7,759 bases of DNA, taken from the NCBI GenBank assembly GCA_003222555.1, contig QHWL01000481.1:1777-9535 (forward strand), written 5' to 3'. Position numbers and translations under genes: made by a program. The DNA comes from Acidobacteriota bacterium. Its GTDB lineage: Bacteria; Acidobacteriota; Vicinamibacteria; Vicinamibacterales; CAVVIG01. Each line of letters begins with the position of its first letter. Position 1 is the stretch's first letter. Shown piece by piece: positions 1 through 6,840 of this stretch. Under the pieces are notes generated by a model. It did not search any database, had not been told where the DNA came from, and saw only the letters and a program-made list of their open reading frames with translations.

Positions 1-1520
1 GGGTTCACCTGCTCCAAGCTACGAATATGGTCGTAATTGTTATAGAAGGTCGCGACTGTCAGGGACAATCGCTCGTGGGGTTGACTCCGGTAGCCGACCT
101 CATAGGCCACCAGGGTTTCGGACACAAAATTGGGCCCGCCGATCAGAAGAAACGGCGCCTTCCCCGGGGCAAAGAACTCCCGGTCGATCCGCGATGGCGT
201 TCTGACGGCGCGCGAGACGGCCCCCCACAGCAACTGGCGACGAGGCAAGGTCCAAGCCAGGCGACTGCCGGGCTCCACCTCGACACCGGTGTAATCGTTG
301 TGTTCGATCTTTGTGCCGAAGGTCAGCCGCCACCGATCGCTCCACATCGGCACCTCATCCTGCACGAAGCCGTTGAACCAGCGCCGGGTGACCTGGGGCG
401 GCAGGAAGGCCAGTGCGGCGCTGTTGCTGACATCGTCGTTGCCCACGCGGTAGCCAAGGCCCCAGACGACGTCATGCCGGCCGGTCGGATGAAAACGGTG
501 CTGGAATTCGGCATCGTAGGTGTCGAGGATCTCTGCGAACGAGGCCGGCACATCGCGATGGGTCCGGTCGTAGTACATCTGCAGAGAGAGATCGGAGTCT
601 TTGGAAAACGCATGCGACCAGCGGGCGAGCACATTCCCGCCGCTCGCGGCAATATGGTTCGTGCCAAGCTGCGCGATCCGGCCATCGTAGACGTCGCCTT
701 GCACTGAGAGCCTGTTGGCTTGTGAAGCGTCCCAATCGAGGCGGAACCCTTCCTGTCCCATGTTCCAGGCGTTGGTCGCCTGATGCCCGTCGGCCTGCGC
801 GCCGCTGTCTCGGTTGAAGTATTTGCCGTACGCTCGAAACTGAGCGTGGGCACCGAGCGTGCCGCCGTAGCGCATGCCGCCGACACCCTGCAGCTCTGAA
901 CCGCCACCACCCATGACGAGAAGGCCCTGGCTGTCGTTCGCCGTTTTCGTGATGATATTGATGACACCGTTGACCGCGTTGGCGCCCCACAACGTGGCGC
1001 CGGGCCCGCTGATAACTTCAATCCGGTCGATGTCTTCCAAGAGTGTGTCCTGTACGTCCCAGAACACGCCGGCGTACAACGGCGTGTAGACCGCACGCCC
1101 GTCGATCAGCACCAGCAGCTTGTTCGCGCTCGTGTTATTGAATCCGCGTGCGCTGATGGCCCACTGCCTCGAGTCGACCTGCGCCACTTGAAGATTCGAA
1201 GCCAGCCGCAGCGCCTCGGGCAGACTCGACGCGCCTGAGCGCCGAATATCGTCCGCCGTGATCACCTGGATGGCCGACGCCGTTTCGGATAGTTTTTCCG
1301 GGCGCTTGGAAACCGACGTCACCTCGATGGCCTGGAGCTCGTCAAGGCTCAATTTCTTGAGATAGCCCGGAGGCTGAACGGTCTGAGGCGTTTGGCTGAA
1401 CGCGGGGTCGGCGAAGAGGATCAGCACTAGCCAGACAAATGCGGGCGTAGCGGACCGGACCCGGTGCTGGGCGGTGTGGGCATGGCAGGACGTGGACGCG
1501 CCGAGGGAGGCAACGGTCAT
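1..1520 (-). CDS. TonB-dependent outer-membrane receptor (N-terminal part, runs off left edge)
   Basis: Outer-membrane active transporter of unknown substrate, driven by TonB-ExbBD. Reading down from the ATG at 1520-1518 the frame stays open for 506 codons to the window edge, so the C-terminal barrel strands and stop codon lie outside. Residues 1-42 are a long signal peptide with a hydrophobic core (AFVWLVLILF, 28-36) and likely cleavage after AFS. A TonB-box-like stretch (AIEVTSV, 64-70) follows. The plug domain spans about 78-192, with ITADDIRRSG, SARGFNN, LVLIDGR, YTPLYAGVFWD, DRIEVISGPGATLWG and NAVNGVINIITK, all hallmark plug motifs. After that come barrel strands rich in alternating aromatics. 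No carboxypeptidase-like regulatory domain precedes the plug. A GAGGAG ribosome-binding site lies 6 nt upstream. The gene is divergent from the efflux cassette, so co-function is not implied. Siderophore, cobalamin or other substrate cannot be read from this part. The family is very secure. Confidence 0.95.
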   Translation of the reverse strand, partial: MTVASLGASTSCHAHTAQHRVRSATPAFVWLVLILFADPAFSQTPQTVQPPGYLKKLSLDELQAIEVTSVSKRPEKLSETASAIQVITADDIRRSGASSLPEALRLASNLQVAQVDSRQWAISARGFNNTSANKLLVLIDGRAVYTPLYAGVFWDVQDTLLEDIDRIEVISGPGATLWGANAVNGVINIITKTANDSQGLLVMGGGGSELQGVGGMRYGGTLGAHAQFRAYGKYFNRDSGAQADGHQATNAWNMGQEGFRLDWDASQANRLSVQGDVYDGRIAQLGTNHIAASGGNVLARWSHAFSKDSDLSLQMYYDRTHRDVPASFAEILDTYDAEFQHRFHPTGRHDVVWGLGYRVGNDDVSNSAALAFLPPQVTRRWFNGFVQDEVPMWSDRWRLTFGTKIEHNDYTGVEVEPGSRLAWTLPRRQLLWGAVSRAVRTPSRIDREFFAPGKAPFLLIGGPNFVSETLVAYEVGYRSQPHERLSLTVATFYNNYDHIRSLEQVN

Positions 1521-1526
1521 CTGTGT

Positions 1527-1532
1527 CTCCTC
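1527..1532 (-). promoter_or_regulatory. Ribosome-binding site of the TonB-dependent receptor
   Basis: On the minus strand the sequence reads GAGGAG followed by ACACAG and then the ATG at 1520. This is a strong Shine-Dalgarno with a 6-nt spacer, and it fixes the start used for the receptor. Confidence 0.8.
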
Positions 1533-1610
1533 GAGTCTTCGGGATTCAGCGATTTCTAAGACACCGACACCCCTCTCCCGCCTCCTAAGCGGGGCCGTTC
1601 GACAAGCCCA

Positions 1611-1669
1611 AGGCTCCGAGATGTCCTGCTCACCCTGCAGAGGATGTCGTGCTCAGCCTAAAGAGCCTT
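1611..1669. repeat. Degenerate direct and inverted repeat in the divergent spacer
   Basis: Two 17-bp direct copies, GATGTCCTGCTCACCCT (1620-1636) and GATGTCGTGCTCAGCCT (1643-1659), match at 15 of 17 positions. They lie inside a 7-bp inverted pair, AAGGCTC (1611-1617) and GAGCCTT (1663-1669). The adjoining TTCGACAAGCCCAAGGCTC resembles, from memory, a widespread intergenic palindrome containing TTCGACAAGCTCAGG, in decayed form. Whether it is dispersed in this genome cannot be seen from one window. Confidence 0.5.
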
Positions 1670-2000
1670 AAGAGATTGATGCGATCCGAACTATTCCTGT
1701 ATCGGTTCCTGGACGCTCCCCCTTCAGAGGTTCACCGCCCCGGCTGATGCGCATCCTTTTTGATACCGGTCGGGCCCTCATGGCACGGCCGTGGCGCTCG
1801 GATTGCCACGAAAATTGGGTCACAGTCGCACGCGGACTCTGCGGAACGCTTGTTTGCTGGCCCAGACTGCGCGCCCGTGCGGCGGACTCGGGACCCGTAG
1901 TACGCTAGGGGTTTCGCGACGGCTGAATCGACGCCTGCAGCGGTCCACTCGACCAGGCTCTCCCTTGCGCCTCCTCCGTCGAGCAGCCCCCAGGCGGGAA

Positions 2001-2006
2001 AAGGGG
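2001..2006 (+). promoter_or_regulatory. Ribosome-binding site deciding the GTG start of the outer-membrane factor
   Basis: AAGGGG followed by a 6-nt spacer (CACGAC) precedes GTG at 2013-2015. The protein read from this GTG opens directly with a signal peptide. The upstream in-frame ATG at 1791 would bury that peptide behind 74 Arg-rich residues, so this site sets the start. Confidence 0.7.
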
Positions 2007-2012
2007 CACGAC

Positions 2013-3467
2013 GTGAGAGCTGTACTGCTGGTCCCGGTCATCCTTGTCCCGTTGCTCGGCCTGGCCGGCGCCGTGTCGCCGGCCGCGGCACAGGGTCAGG
2101 CGCCGCCGTCCAGCCAGGCGCCGCCGGCGCCGGCGCGCACGCCGTCCCCGGTGACGACCAATCCTTTTCTCGGCGGCGTGCCAGTGGGGACGGCGACGCG
2201 CGACGCGCTCTCGTTGTCGATTCTCGACGCCATCAACCGCGCCCTGGAGCACAACCTGGGGGTGCTCATGGCCGAGGAAGGCATCGGCCGGGCGCGCGGT
2301 ACTCGTTGGCGCGCGCTGAGCGGATTGCTGCCGACCGTGACCGGCCGGGTCAGTGAGACGCGCCAGCAACTCAACCTGGCGGCGTTCGGATTTCCGCTGC
2401 CGGCGGGCATCCCGTCGCTCGTGGGCCCCTTCAACGTGTTCGAAGCGCGCGTCTACGTCACTCAACCGGTGCTGGACCTGCACGCCCTCAACGACGCCCG
2501 GGCGGAGGCGCACAACATCGCCGCCGCTCAGTTTTCGTACAAGAGCGCCCGCGATCTCGTGGTGCTCGTCGCCGCGAACGCGTACTTGCAGGCGCTCGCT
2601 GCTTCGTCTCGCGCCGACTCCGCACGGGCGCAAGTGCAGACGGCGGAAGCGCTCCACACCCAGGCGGTCGATCTCAGGCAGAACGGGATCGTCGCCGGGA
2701 TCGAGGTCCTGCGCGCGGAAGTACAACTCAACACCGAGCGGCAGCGCGCCACTGCGGCGCGGAACGATTTTGAAAAGGCGAAGCTGCAACTCGCTCACAT
2801 CATCGGGTTGCCGCTGGGCCAGTCCGTGAGACTGATGGACGAGCTTCCAGAAGTGCCGGTGCCGGAGATGACGCTCGAGCAGGCGCTGGATCGCGCGTAC
2901 CAGACGCGGCCCGACTACCAGGCGGCGGCCGCCCGCGTGCGCGCGGCCGAAGCCGCCCGGGCGGCGATTGTGGGCGAGGGGTTGCCCTCGGTCCACGTCG
3001 ACGCCAACTACGGCGACCTCGGCCTTTCGATTCCCGACTCGCACAGCACCTTCAGCGTCGTCGGCGCGGTGAACGTGCCGATTTTTCAGGGGGGGCGCAC
3101 GCGCGGCCGCCTGCTCGAAGCCGATGCGGACCTTCGCGACCGCCGCGCCCAGCTGGAAGACCTGAGGGCCACGATCTACTACGACGTTCGAACGGCATTC
3201 CTCGATCTGCAAGCCAGCGGCGAGCAGCTGCAGGTGGCGACGAGCGCCCGCCAGCTGGCCGCGGCGCAGCTCACGCAGGCCCGCGATCGTTTCGCGGCCG
3301 GCGTCACCGGCAACATCGAGGTCGTCCAGGCGCAGGAGGCAGTGGCACTCGCGAACGAGGAGTACATCTCCGCGCTATATCTGTACAACGTCAGCAAGGC
3401 CGTGCTGGCCCGCGGCCTCGGCGTTGCCGAAGAGCTCGTGCGTCAATTTCTCGGAGGCGTCCGCTGA
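2013..3467 (+). CDS. TolC-family outer-membrane efflux factor (OMF)
   Basis: Outer-membrane channel subunit of a tripartite efflux pump, expected to trimerise into a beta-barrel with a periplasmic alpha-helical tunnel. From the GTG at 2013 it is 484 residues, normal for the family. Residues 1-26 form a signal peptide (MRAVLLVPVILVPLLGLAG, then PAAA before Q27). There is no lipobox cysteine, so it is probably not a lipoprotein. A Pro/Ala-rich linker (about 28-50) follows. Two OEP repeats then follow: the first from SILDAINRALEHN (69-81) with SGLLPTVTGRV and VYVTQPVLDL, the second from LEQALDRAYQTRPDY with GLPSVHVDANYGD and VNVPIFQGGRTRG. Each ends in long Ala/Gln/Arg-rich helices, including a RFAAGVTGNIEVVQAQ segment typical of the second repeat. 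It overlaps the adaptor gene by one base (TGATG), indicating translational coupling. Family assignment is very secure; the pump's substrates are not deducible. Confidence 0.93.
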   Translation: MRAVLLVPVILVPLLGLAGAVSPAAAQGQAPPSSQAPPAPARTPSPVTTNPFLGGVPVGTATRDALSLSILDAINRALEHNLGVLMAEEGIGRARGTRWRALSGLLPTVTGRVSETRQQLNLAAFGFPLPAGIPSLVGPFNVFEARVYVTQPVLDLHALNDARAEAHNIAAAQFSYKSARDLVVLVAANAYLQALAASSRADSARAQVQTAEALHTQAVDLRQNGIVAGIEVLRAEVQLNTERQRATAARNDFEKAKLQLAHIIGLPLGQSVRLMDELPEVPVPEMTLEQALDRAYQTRPDYQAAAARVRAAEAARAAIVGEGLPSVHVDANYGDLGLSIPDSHSTFSVVGAVNVPIFQGGRTRGRLLEADADLRDRRAQLEDLRATIYYDVRTAFLDLQASGEQLQVATSARQLAAAQLTQARDRFAAGVTGNIEVVQAQEAVALANEEYISALYLYNVSKAVLARGLGVAEELVRQFLGGVR

Positions 3468-4696
3468 TGGCCGATCAACCAGTGCGGTTCACGAGTCAGC
3501 CGCTCTTCTTCCCGCTCGTCGGCGCCATCATCATCGCCGTCGGCGGCGTCCTTCTGTGGCTGTGGATCACAGCGGGACGCGAATCGACCGACGATGCCCA
3601 GGTCGACGCGCCCGTCACGCCTGTGTCGGCGCGCGTGGGCGGAACCGTGATGCGCGTGCCGGTCAAGGACAATCAGCGGGTGGACGCGAGTGCGGTCCTC
3701 GTCGAGCTCGATCCGCGCGACTATCAGGTAGCGATCGACAAGGCGCGCGCGGAGCTGGCCGACGCGGAAGCGTCGGCCGTGGCGGCCCAAAGCAACGTGC
3801 CGATCACCTCGACGACCGCGGCGAGCAACGTGAGCACGGCAGAGGGGTCGGTCGAAGAGGCGGGCGGCGGCGTGGACGCCGCGCAGAAAGAAGTGGGTGC
3901 GGCGCACGCCCGGCTGACCACGGCACAGGCCCGTCAGCGCGAAGCCGAAGCCAACGCCGCGAGAACCTCCAAAGACGTCGAGCGGCTGCGCGGCCTGCTC
4001 GCCAAAGACGAAGTGTCGCAGCAACAGTTCGAGGCCGCGGTCTCGGCTGCAGAGGCGCAGCGCGCGGCCACCGACTCGGCGAAATCGCAGGTCGTCGAAG
4101 CCGAAGCCGGCATTCGCGTCGCCGAGAGCAAGCTGCTGCAGGCGCGCGCCGGCGAGCAGCAGGCGCGGGCGGGCTTGCGATCGGCCCAGACGGGCCCGGC
4201 CCAGGTGGCGGCGACACGCGCGCGCGCCTTGGCGGCCGAAGCGCACGCTCAGCAGGCGCGCGCCAGCCTCGCGCAGGCGGAGTTGAATCTCCAATACACG
4301 ACCATCAAGGCCGCCGTCAAGGGCGTCGTGAGCCGGAAAACCGCGCAGATCGGCCAGGTCATTCAACCAGGTCAGCCGCTGATGGCGCTCGTCCCGTACG
4401 AGGACGTGTGGATTACGGCGAACTTCAAGGAGACGCAGCTGCAGCACATGCGCCCAGGCCAGTCGGCGACCGTCAAAGTCGATGCGTACGGCGGCCGCGA
4501 GTACAAAGGCCACGTCGACAGCATCGCGGCCGCCACCGGCTCGCGGTTCAGCCTGCTGCCGCCGGAAAACGCCACCGGCAACTTCGTGAAGGTCGTCCAG
4601 CGAGTGCCCGTGAAGATCGTGCTCGAGCCGGGCCAGGATCCCGAGCACCTGCTGCGTCCGGGGCTGTCGGTGGCGCCGACAGTGTATACAAAATGA
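3467..4696 (+). CDS. emrA: EmrA/HlyD-type periplasmic adaptor of an MFS efflux pump
   Basis: Membrane-fusion protein joining an inner-membrane MFS transporter to the outer-membrane channel. 409 residues, close to the usual length. A short cytoplasmic N-terminus is followed by one membrane anchor (about 13-36, FFPLVGAIIIAVGGVLLWLW). Next come the STDDAQVDAPVTPVSARVGG signature (40-59) and the first lipoyl half (about 50-92, VPVKDNQRVDASAVLVELDP). A very Ala/Glu/Gln-rich coiled-coil hairpin covers about 93-270. The second lipoyl half (YTTIKAAVKGVVSRKTAQIG, with VIQPGQPLMALVP) and the beta-barrel domain (VWITANFKETQL, RPGQSATVKVDAYGG) follow. The GSRFSLLPPENATGNFVKVV motif is characteristic of the EmrA branch. 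The start ATG shares its A with the upstream stop, and GGAGG at 3453-3457 gives a 9-nt spacer. The stop codon abuts the left arm of a hairpin repeat separating it from the transporter gene. The symbol is used at family level. Confidence 0.93.
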   Translation: MADQPVRFTSQPLFFPLVGAIIIAVGGVLLWLWITAGRESTDDAQVDAPVTPVSARVGGTVMRVPVKDNQRVDASAVLVELDPRDYQVAIDKARAELADAEASAVAAQSNVPITSTTAASNVSTAEGSVEEAGGGVDAAQKEVGAAHARLTTAQARQREAEANAARTSKDVERLRGLLAKDEVSQQQFEAAVSAAEAQRAATDSAKSQVVEAEAGIRVAESKLLQARAGEQQARAGLRSAQTGPAQVAATRARALAAEAHAQQARASLAQAELNLQYTTIKAAVKGVVSRKTAQIGQVIQPGQPLMALVPYEDVWITANFKETQLQHMRPGQSATVKVDAYGGREYKGHVDSIAAATGSRFSLLPPENATGNFVKVVQRVPVKIVLEPGQDPEHLLRPGLSVAPTVYTK

Positions 4697-4786
4697 TTCA
4701 CCACAAAGGATACAAAGGACACAAAGGAAATGCCGACACAGGAACAGGGTTTCACCTTCGTGTCCTTAGTGTCCTTTGTGGTGAAT
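4696..4786. repeat. Hairpin-forming dispersed repeat between adaptor and transporter genes
   Basis: The left arm 4696-4725 and right arm 4757-4786 are inverted copies matching at 27 of 30 positions, with a 31-nt loop. Within the left arm a 9-mer, ACAAAGGAN, is repeated three times in tandem (4703-4729). From memory, CACCACAAAGGACACAAAGG-type palindromes are common intergenic repeats in several environmental bacterial phyla; I could not verify this by search. The left arm begins at the last base of the adaptor stop codon. The right arm ends on the T of the transporter's ATG (4785-4787). As RNA it would form a long stem that may occlude the transporter start or modulate read-through. There is no U-tract after it, so it is not a standard intrinsic terminator. 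Confidence 0.85.
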
Positions 4787-6302
4787 GAGCGCTGGCTATG
4801 ACCGAGGCGCATCGCAGGTGCTCGACACCACGGTCGTCAACGTGTCGCTGCCGCACATCGCCGGCAGCTTGTCGGCCACCATCGACGAAGCGACGTGGGT
4901 GTTGACGTCGTATCTGGTCGCCAACGCGATCATCCTGCCGATGACCGGCTGGCTCGCCAGCCGTTTCGGGCGGAAACGGCTGCTCATGCTGTCGGTCGTC
5001 GGCTTCACGGCGTCGTCGTTTCTGTGCGGCCTCGCACCCTCGCTCGGCATGCTCATCGTGTTCCGCATCATGCAGGGGGCAACCGGCGGCGCCATGCAGC
5101 CGCTGTCGCAAGCCGTGCTCCTCGAGGCGTTTCCGCCGCACGATCGCGGCAAGGCGATGGGCTTCTGGGGCCTCGGCATCGTGACGGCCCCGATTCTCGG
5201 GCCCGTGCTCGGCGGATGGCTCACCGACAACTACAGCTGGCGCTGGGTCTTCTACATCAACATCCCGGTCGGCATTGCGTCGCTCGTGATGACCAAGTTG
5301 TTCATCTTCGATCCCCCGTACCTGCGGCAGCAGTCCCGGAGGATCGACTACTGGGGCATCGGCATGCTTGCCGTCGGGATCGGCGCGCTGCAGATTGTGT
5401 TGGACAAAGGTCAGGAGGAGGACTGGTTCTCGTCCCAGACGATCACGATCCTGGCCATCATCAGCGCGGTGACGCTCCTCACGCTCATCGTCCACGAGTT
5501 GATGACCGACGACCCGGTGGTCGATTTGCGCGTGTTCAAAGAGCGAAGTTACGCCGTCGGCGTGTTCCTCATGACCGTCGTCGGCTTCGTCTTGTACGGG
5601 AGCCTGGTGCTGCTGCCGATCATGCTGCAGACGGTCCTCGGATTTCCGTCTCTCCAGGCGGGCATCGCCATGGCGCCGCGGGGGATCGGATCGTTTTTCA
5701 TGATGCCCGTCACGGGGTTGATGACGGGTCGCTTCGATGCGCGAAAGCTTCTGACGACCGGACTACTCGTCGGCGCGATGACGCTGCTCTGGCTGTCGGG
5801 GCTCAACCTGCAGGCCGGCTACTGGGACATCTTCTGGCCGCAATTGATTCAGGGCGCCGGCATGTCGCTGCTCTTCGTCCCGCTGACGACGGTCGCGATG
5901 GACGCGATTCCGCGCGAGCGGATGGGAAACGCGACGAGCCTGTTCAATCTGATGCGCAATATCGGCGGGAGCATCGGCATCGCCACGACCGGCACGATGC
6001 TGGCCCGCAACTCGCAGGCGACCACATCGTTGCTCGGGTCGCACGTCACGGCCTACGACGCCACGTCGCAAGCGATGTTCGCGCAGACGCGCACAGCCTT
6101 CATGGCGTCCGGCGCCGACCCGGTCACGGCCACCACGCGCGCCTACGCGGCGCTCTTTGGAATGGTACAGAGACAGGCGGCGATGGTGTCTTTCGTGGGA
6201 CTGTTCCAGCTGCTGGGTCTGTTCTTCATCGCGGTGATCCCGCTCGTTCTGCTGATGAAGCGCCCGCGCCGACGAGGCGAGGCGGCCGCGGGGGGGCACT
6301 GA
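4785..6302 (+). CDS. emrB: EmrB/DHA2-family MFS drug transporter, N-terminus atypical (TM1 start missing)
   Basis: Inner-membrane proton/drug antiporter, partner of the preceding adaptor and channel genes. 505 residues. Visible motifs are VLDTTVVNVSLPHIAGSLSA (12-31), the motif A region GWLASRFGRKRLLM (55-68), the motif C region GLGIVTAPILGPVLGGW (129-145) and YSWRWVFYINIPVG (150-163). Later helices include VFLMTVVGFVLYGSLVLLPIML, and a basic tail follows the last helix. The DHA2 family normally has 14 helices. Here the residues before VLDTT are MSAGYDRGASQ, hydrophilic, where relatives have a hydrophobic first half of TM1 ending in something like ATFMEVLDTT. The ATG used lies in the right arm of a hairpin repeat and has no clear Shine-Dalgarno. 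TGA directly precedes it, so the frame cannot extend upstream. A GTG at 4818 is the only nearby in-frame alternative. Possible explanations are repeat-mediated 5' replacement, function with a shortened TM1, or a misassembly at the repeat. Confidence 0.9.
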   Translation: MSAGYDRGASQVLDTTVVNVSLPHIAGSLSATIDEATWVLTSYLVANAIILPMTGWLASRFGRKRLLMLSVVGFTASSFLCGLAPSLGMLIVFRIMQGATGGAMQPLSQAVLLEAFPPHDRGKAMGFWGLGIVTAPILGPVLGGWLTDNYSWRWVFYINIPVGIASLVMTKLFIFDPPYLRQQSRRIDYWGIGMLAVGIGALQIVLDKGQEEDWFSSQTITILAIISAVTLLTLIVHELMTDDPVVDLRVFKERSYAVGVFLMTVVGFVLYGSLVLLPIMLQTVLGFPSLQAGIAMAPRGIGSFFMMPVTGLMTGRFDARKLLTTGLLVGAMTLLWLSGLNLQAGYWDIFWPQLIQGAGMSLLFVPLTTVAMDAIPRERMGNATSLFNLMRNIGGSIGIATTGTMLARNSQATTSLLGSHVTAYDATSQAMFAQTRTAFMASGADPVTATTRAYAALFGMVQRQAAMVSFVGLFQLLGLFFIAVIPLVLLMKRPRRRGEAAAGGH

Positions 6303-6303
6303 T

Positions 6304-6330
6304 CAATTTACAATTTACAATTTACAATTA
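6304..6330. repeat. Tandem heptamer array, left end of island (AATTTAC)n
   Basis: Nearly four tandem copies of AATTTAC, starting right after the MFS stop codon. It is strikingly AT-rich against the GC-rich surroundings. Heptameric tandem repeats of this kind are known in various bacterial intergenic regions. Confidence 0.85.
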
Positions 6331-6363
6331 GTACCACTTTGTCAGCTCGTTCCAGTCGGCGAG

Positions 6364-6619
6364 ATGCGCGGCCGAGGACTCCGGCCGCGGAGCTCGAACG
6401 TCGCGCGGAAAAACGCCTCCTCCGGCGAGCGCGCCGCACCCCGCGTCGATTCGGCTGATTCCACCGCCGGCGTCATCAACAATCACCGCCCGTGGTGATT
6501 CGCAGACATCGGGGCGTCAATCTGGATCGACGCGGCCGGTGGCCTGCGGAGGCGTTTTACGCTCTTCGCGGGTCGCGCGAGTTCGAAATGCTCCGCAGCC
6601 GGAGCCCTCGCCCGCGCAA
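6364..6619. repeat. Palindrome A: long imperfect nested inverted repeat
   Basis: The outer arms 6364-6393 and 6590-6619 match in inverted orientation at 26 of 30 positions. Moving inward are TCGAAC (6394-6399) with GTTCGA (6581-6586), TCGCGCG (6401-6407) with CGCGCGA (6574-6580), AAAACGCCTCC (6410-6420) with GGAGGCGTTTT (6548-6558), and CGCGTCGAT (6442-6450) with ATCGACGCG (6526-6534). A terminal hairpin, AATCACC/GGTGATT (6481-6500), lies at the centre. About 66 nested complementary pairs can be read by eye, so the segment could fold into one long bulged stem as RNA or extrude as a cruciform. Short open frames across it are low-complexity and are not called as genes. Confidence 0.75.
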
Positions 6620-6620
6620 G

Positions 6621-6804
6621 CGGCAAGAAACCTGCTGGTCCCGCGAACATTTGCGAGCGGCGCGACTCAAGCGGCAGACGGGAAACCGCACGCGCAGGGT
6701 CGAGTCCGGAGCAGCTCACGGAGCTGCTCCTGCTGTGCCCACGTCCCGGAGCGAAGGTTTCCCGCGCCGTCGAGCAGTTCGCGGGACCAGCAGGTTTCTG
6801 GCCG
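6621..6804. repeat. Palindrome B: 28-bp inverted repeat with inner hairpin
   Basis: The arms 6621-6648 and 6777-6804 are inverted copies matching at 27 of 28 positions, 22 of them contiguous (6627-6648 and 6777-6798). Inside are CGGGAAACC (near 6679-6687) pairing with GGTTTCCCG (near 6756-6764). The inner hairpin is a perfect 10-bp stem, GGAGCAGCTC (6708-6717) with GAGCTGCTCC (6721-6730), closing on a 3-nt loop. The element follows palindrome A with almost no gap. No U-tract follows the inner hairpin, so an intrinsic terminator is not supported. Confidence 0.8.
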
Positions 6805-6840
6805 AATCCGGCGGATCTGACAACGTAAATATTAGTTAGG

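Larger units (their letters stand above)
1521..2012. other. Divergent intergenic region between receptor and efflux cassette
   Basis: This 492-bp spacer separates two divergently transcribed genes and must hold at least the promoter of the receptor and probably that of the efflux operon. No convincing coding sequence is seen. It contains degenerate repeats around 1611-1669 (separate entry) and a perfect 10-bp palindrome, GATGCGCATC, at 1746-1755 followed by a short T-run. A related half-site (GATGCGATCC) lies at 1678-1687, so these could be regulator contacts, but that is speculation. No divergent TetR- or MarR-type regulator gene, common beside such pumps, is present here. An open frame from 1791 continues into the outer-membrane factor gene. 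Its residues up to 2012 are Arg/Pro-rich, precede the signal peptide, and look like untranslated leader. Confidence 0.6.

Noticed and set aside
27..707. Plus-strand open frame of 226 codons
   Set aside because: It is antisense to the TonB-dependent receptor, whose plug motifs are read in the minus frame. The long open frame is a by-product of GC-rich codon use.
323..1096. Minus-strand open frame of 257 codons with Thr/Arg/Ser-rich sequence
   Set aside because: It is in a different frame from the receptor, which is continuously open from 1520 to the edge and carries all the recognisable motifs.
1676..1704. Sigma-70-like promoter TTGATG with a GTATCG -10 box for the efflux operon
   Set aside because: The -10 match is poor and the distance to the GTG start is over 300 bp; not enough support for a call.
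1791..2012. Upstream ATG at 1791 as the start of the outer-membrane factor
   Set aside because: The extra 74 residues are Arg-rich and place the signal peptide internally. The GTG at 2013 has a good Shine-Dalgarno and starts directly with the signal peptide.
1905..3212. Long minus-strand open frame of 435 codons
   Set aside because: It is antisense to the TolC-like gene, rich in Arg and His, with no recognisable domain.
3443..4648. Long minus-strand open frame of 401 codons
   Set aside because: It is antisense to the adaptor gene; low-complexity Arg/Leu-rich translation.
4895..6331. Plus-strand open frame of 478 codons overlapping the MFS gene
   Set aside because: An alternate-frame shadow rich in Arg, His and Asp without membrane segments; it ends inside the heptamer array.
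6708..6730. Intrinsic transcription terminator at the perfect 10-bp hairpin
   Set aside because: The stem is strong but no run of T follows on either strand, so the usual terminator signature is missing.
6492..6839. Overlapping small open frames across palindromes A and B (6492-6839, 6539-6820, and minus 6719-6483)
   Set aside because: They lie inside palindromic DNA, are Arg/Ser-rich, lack ribosome-binding sites and match no family I recognise.
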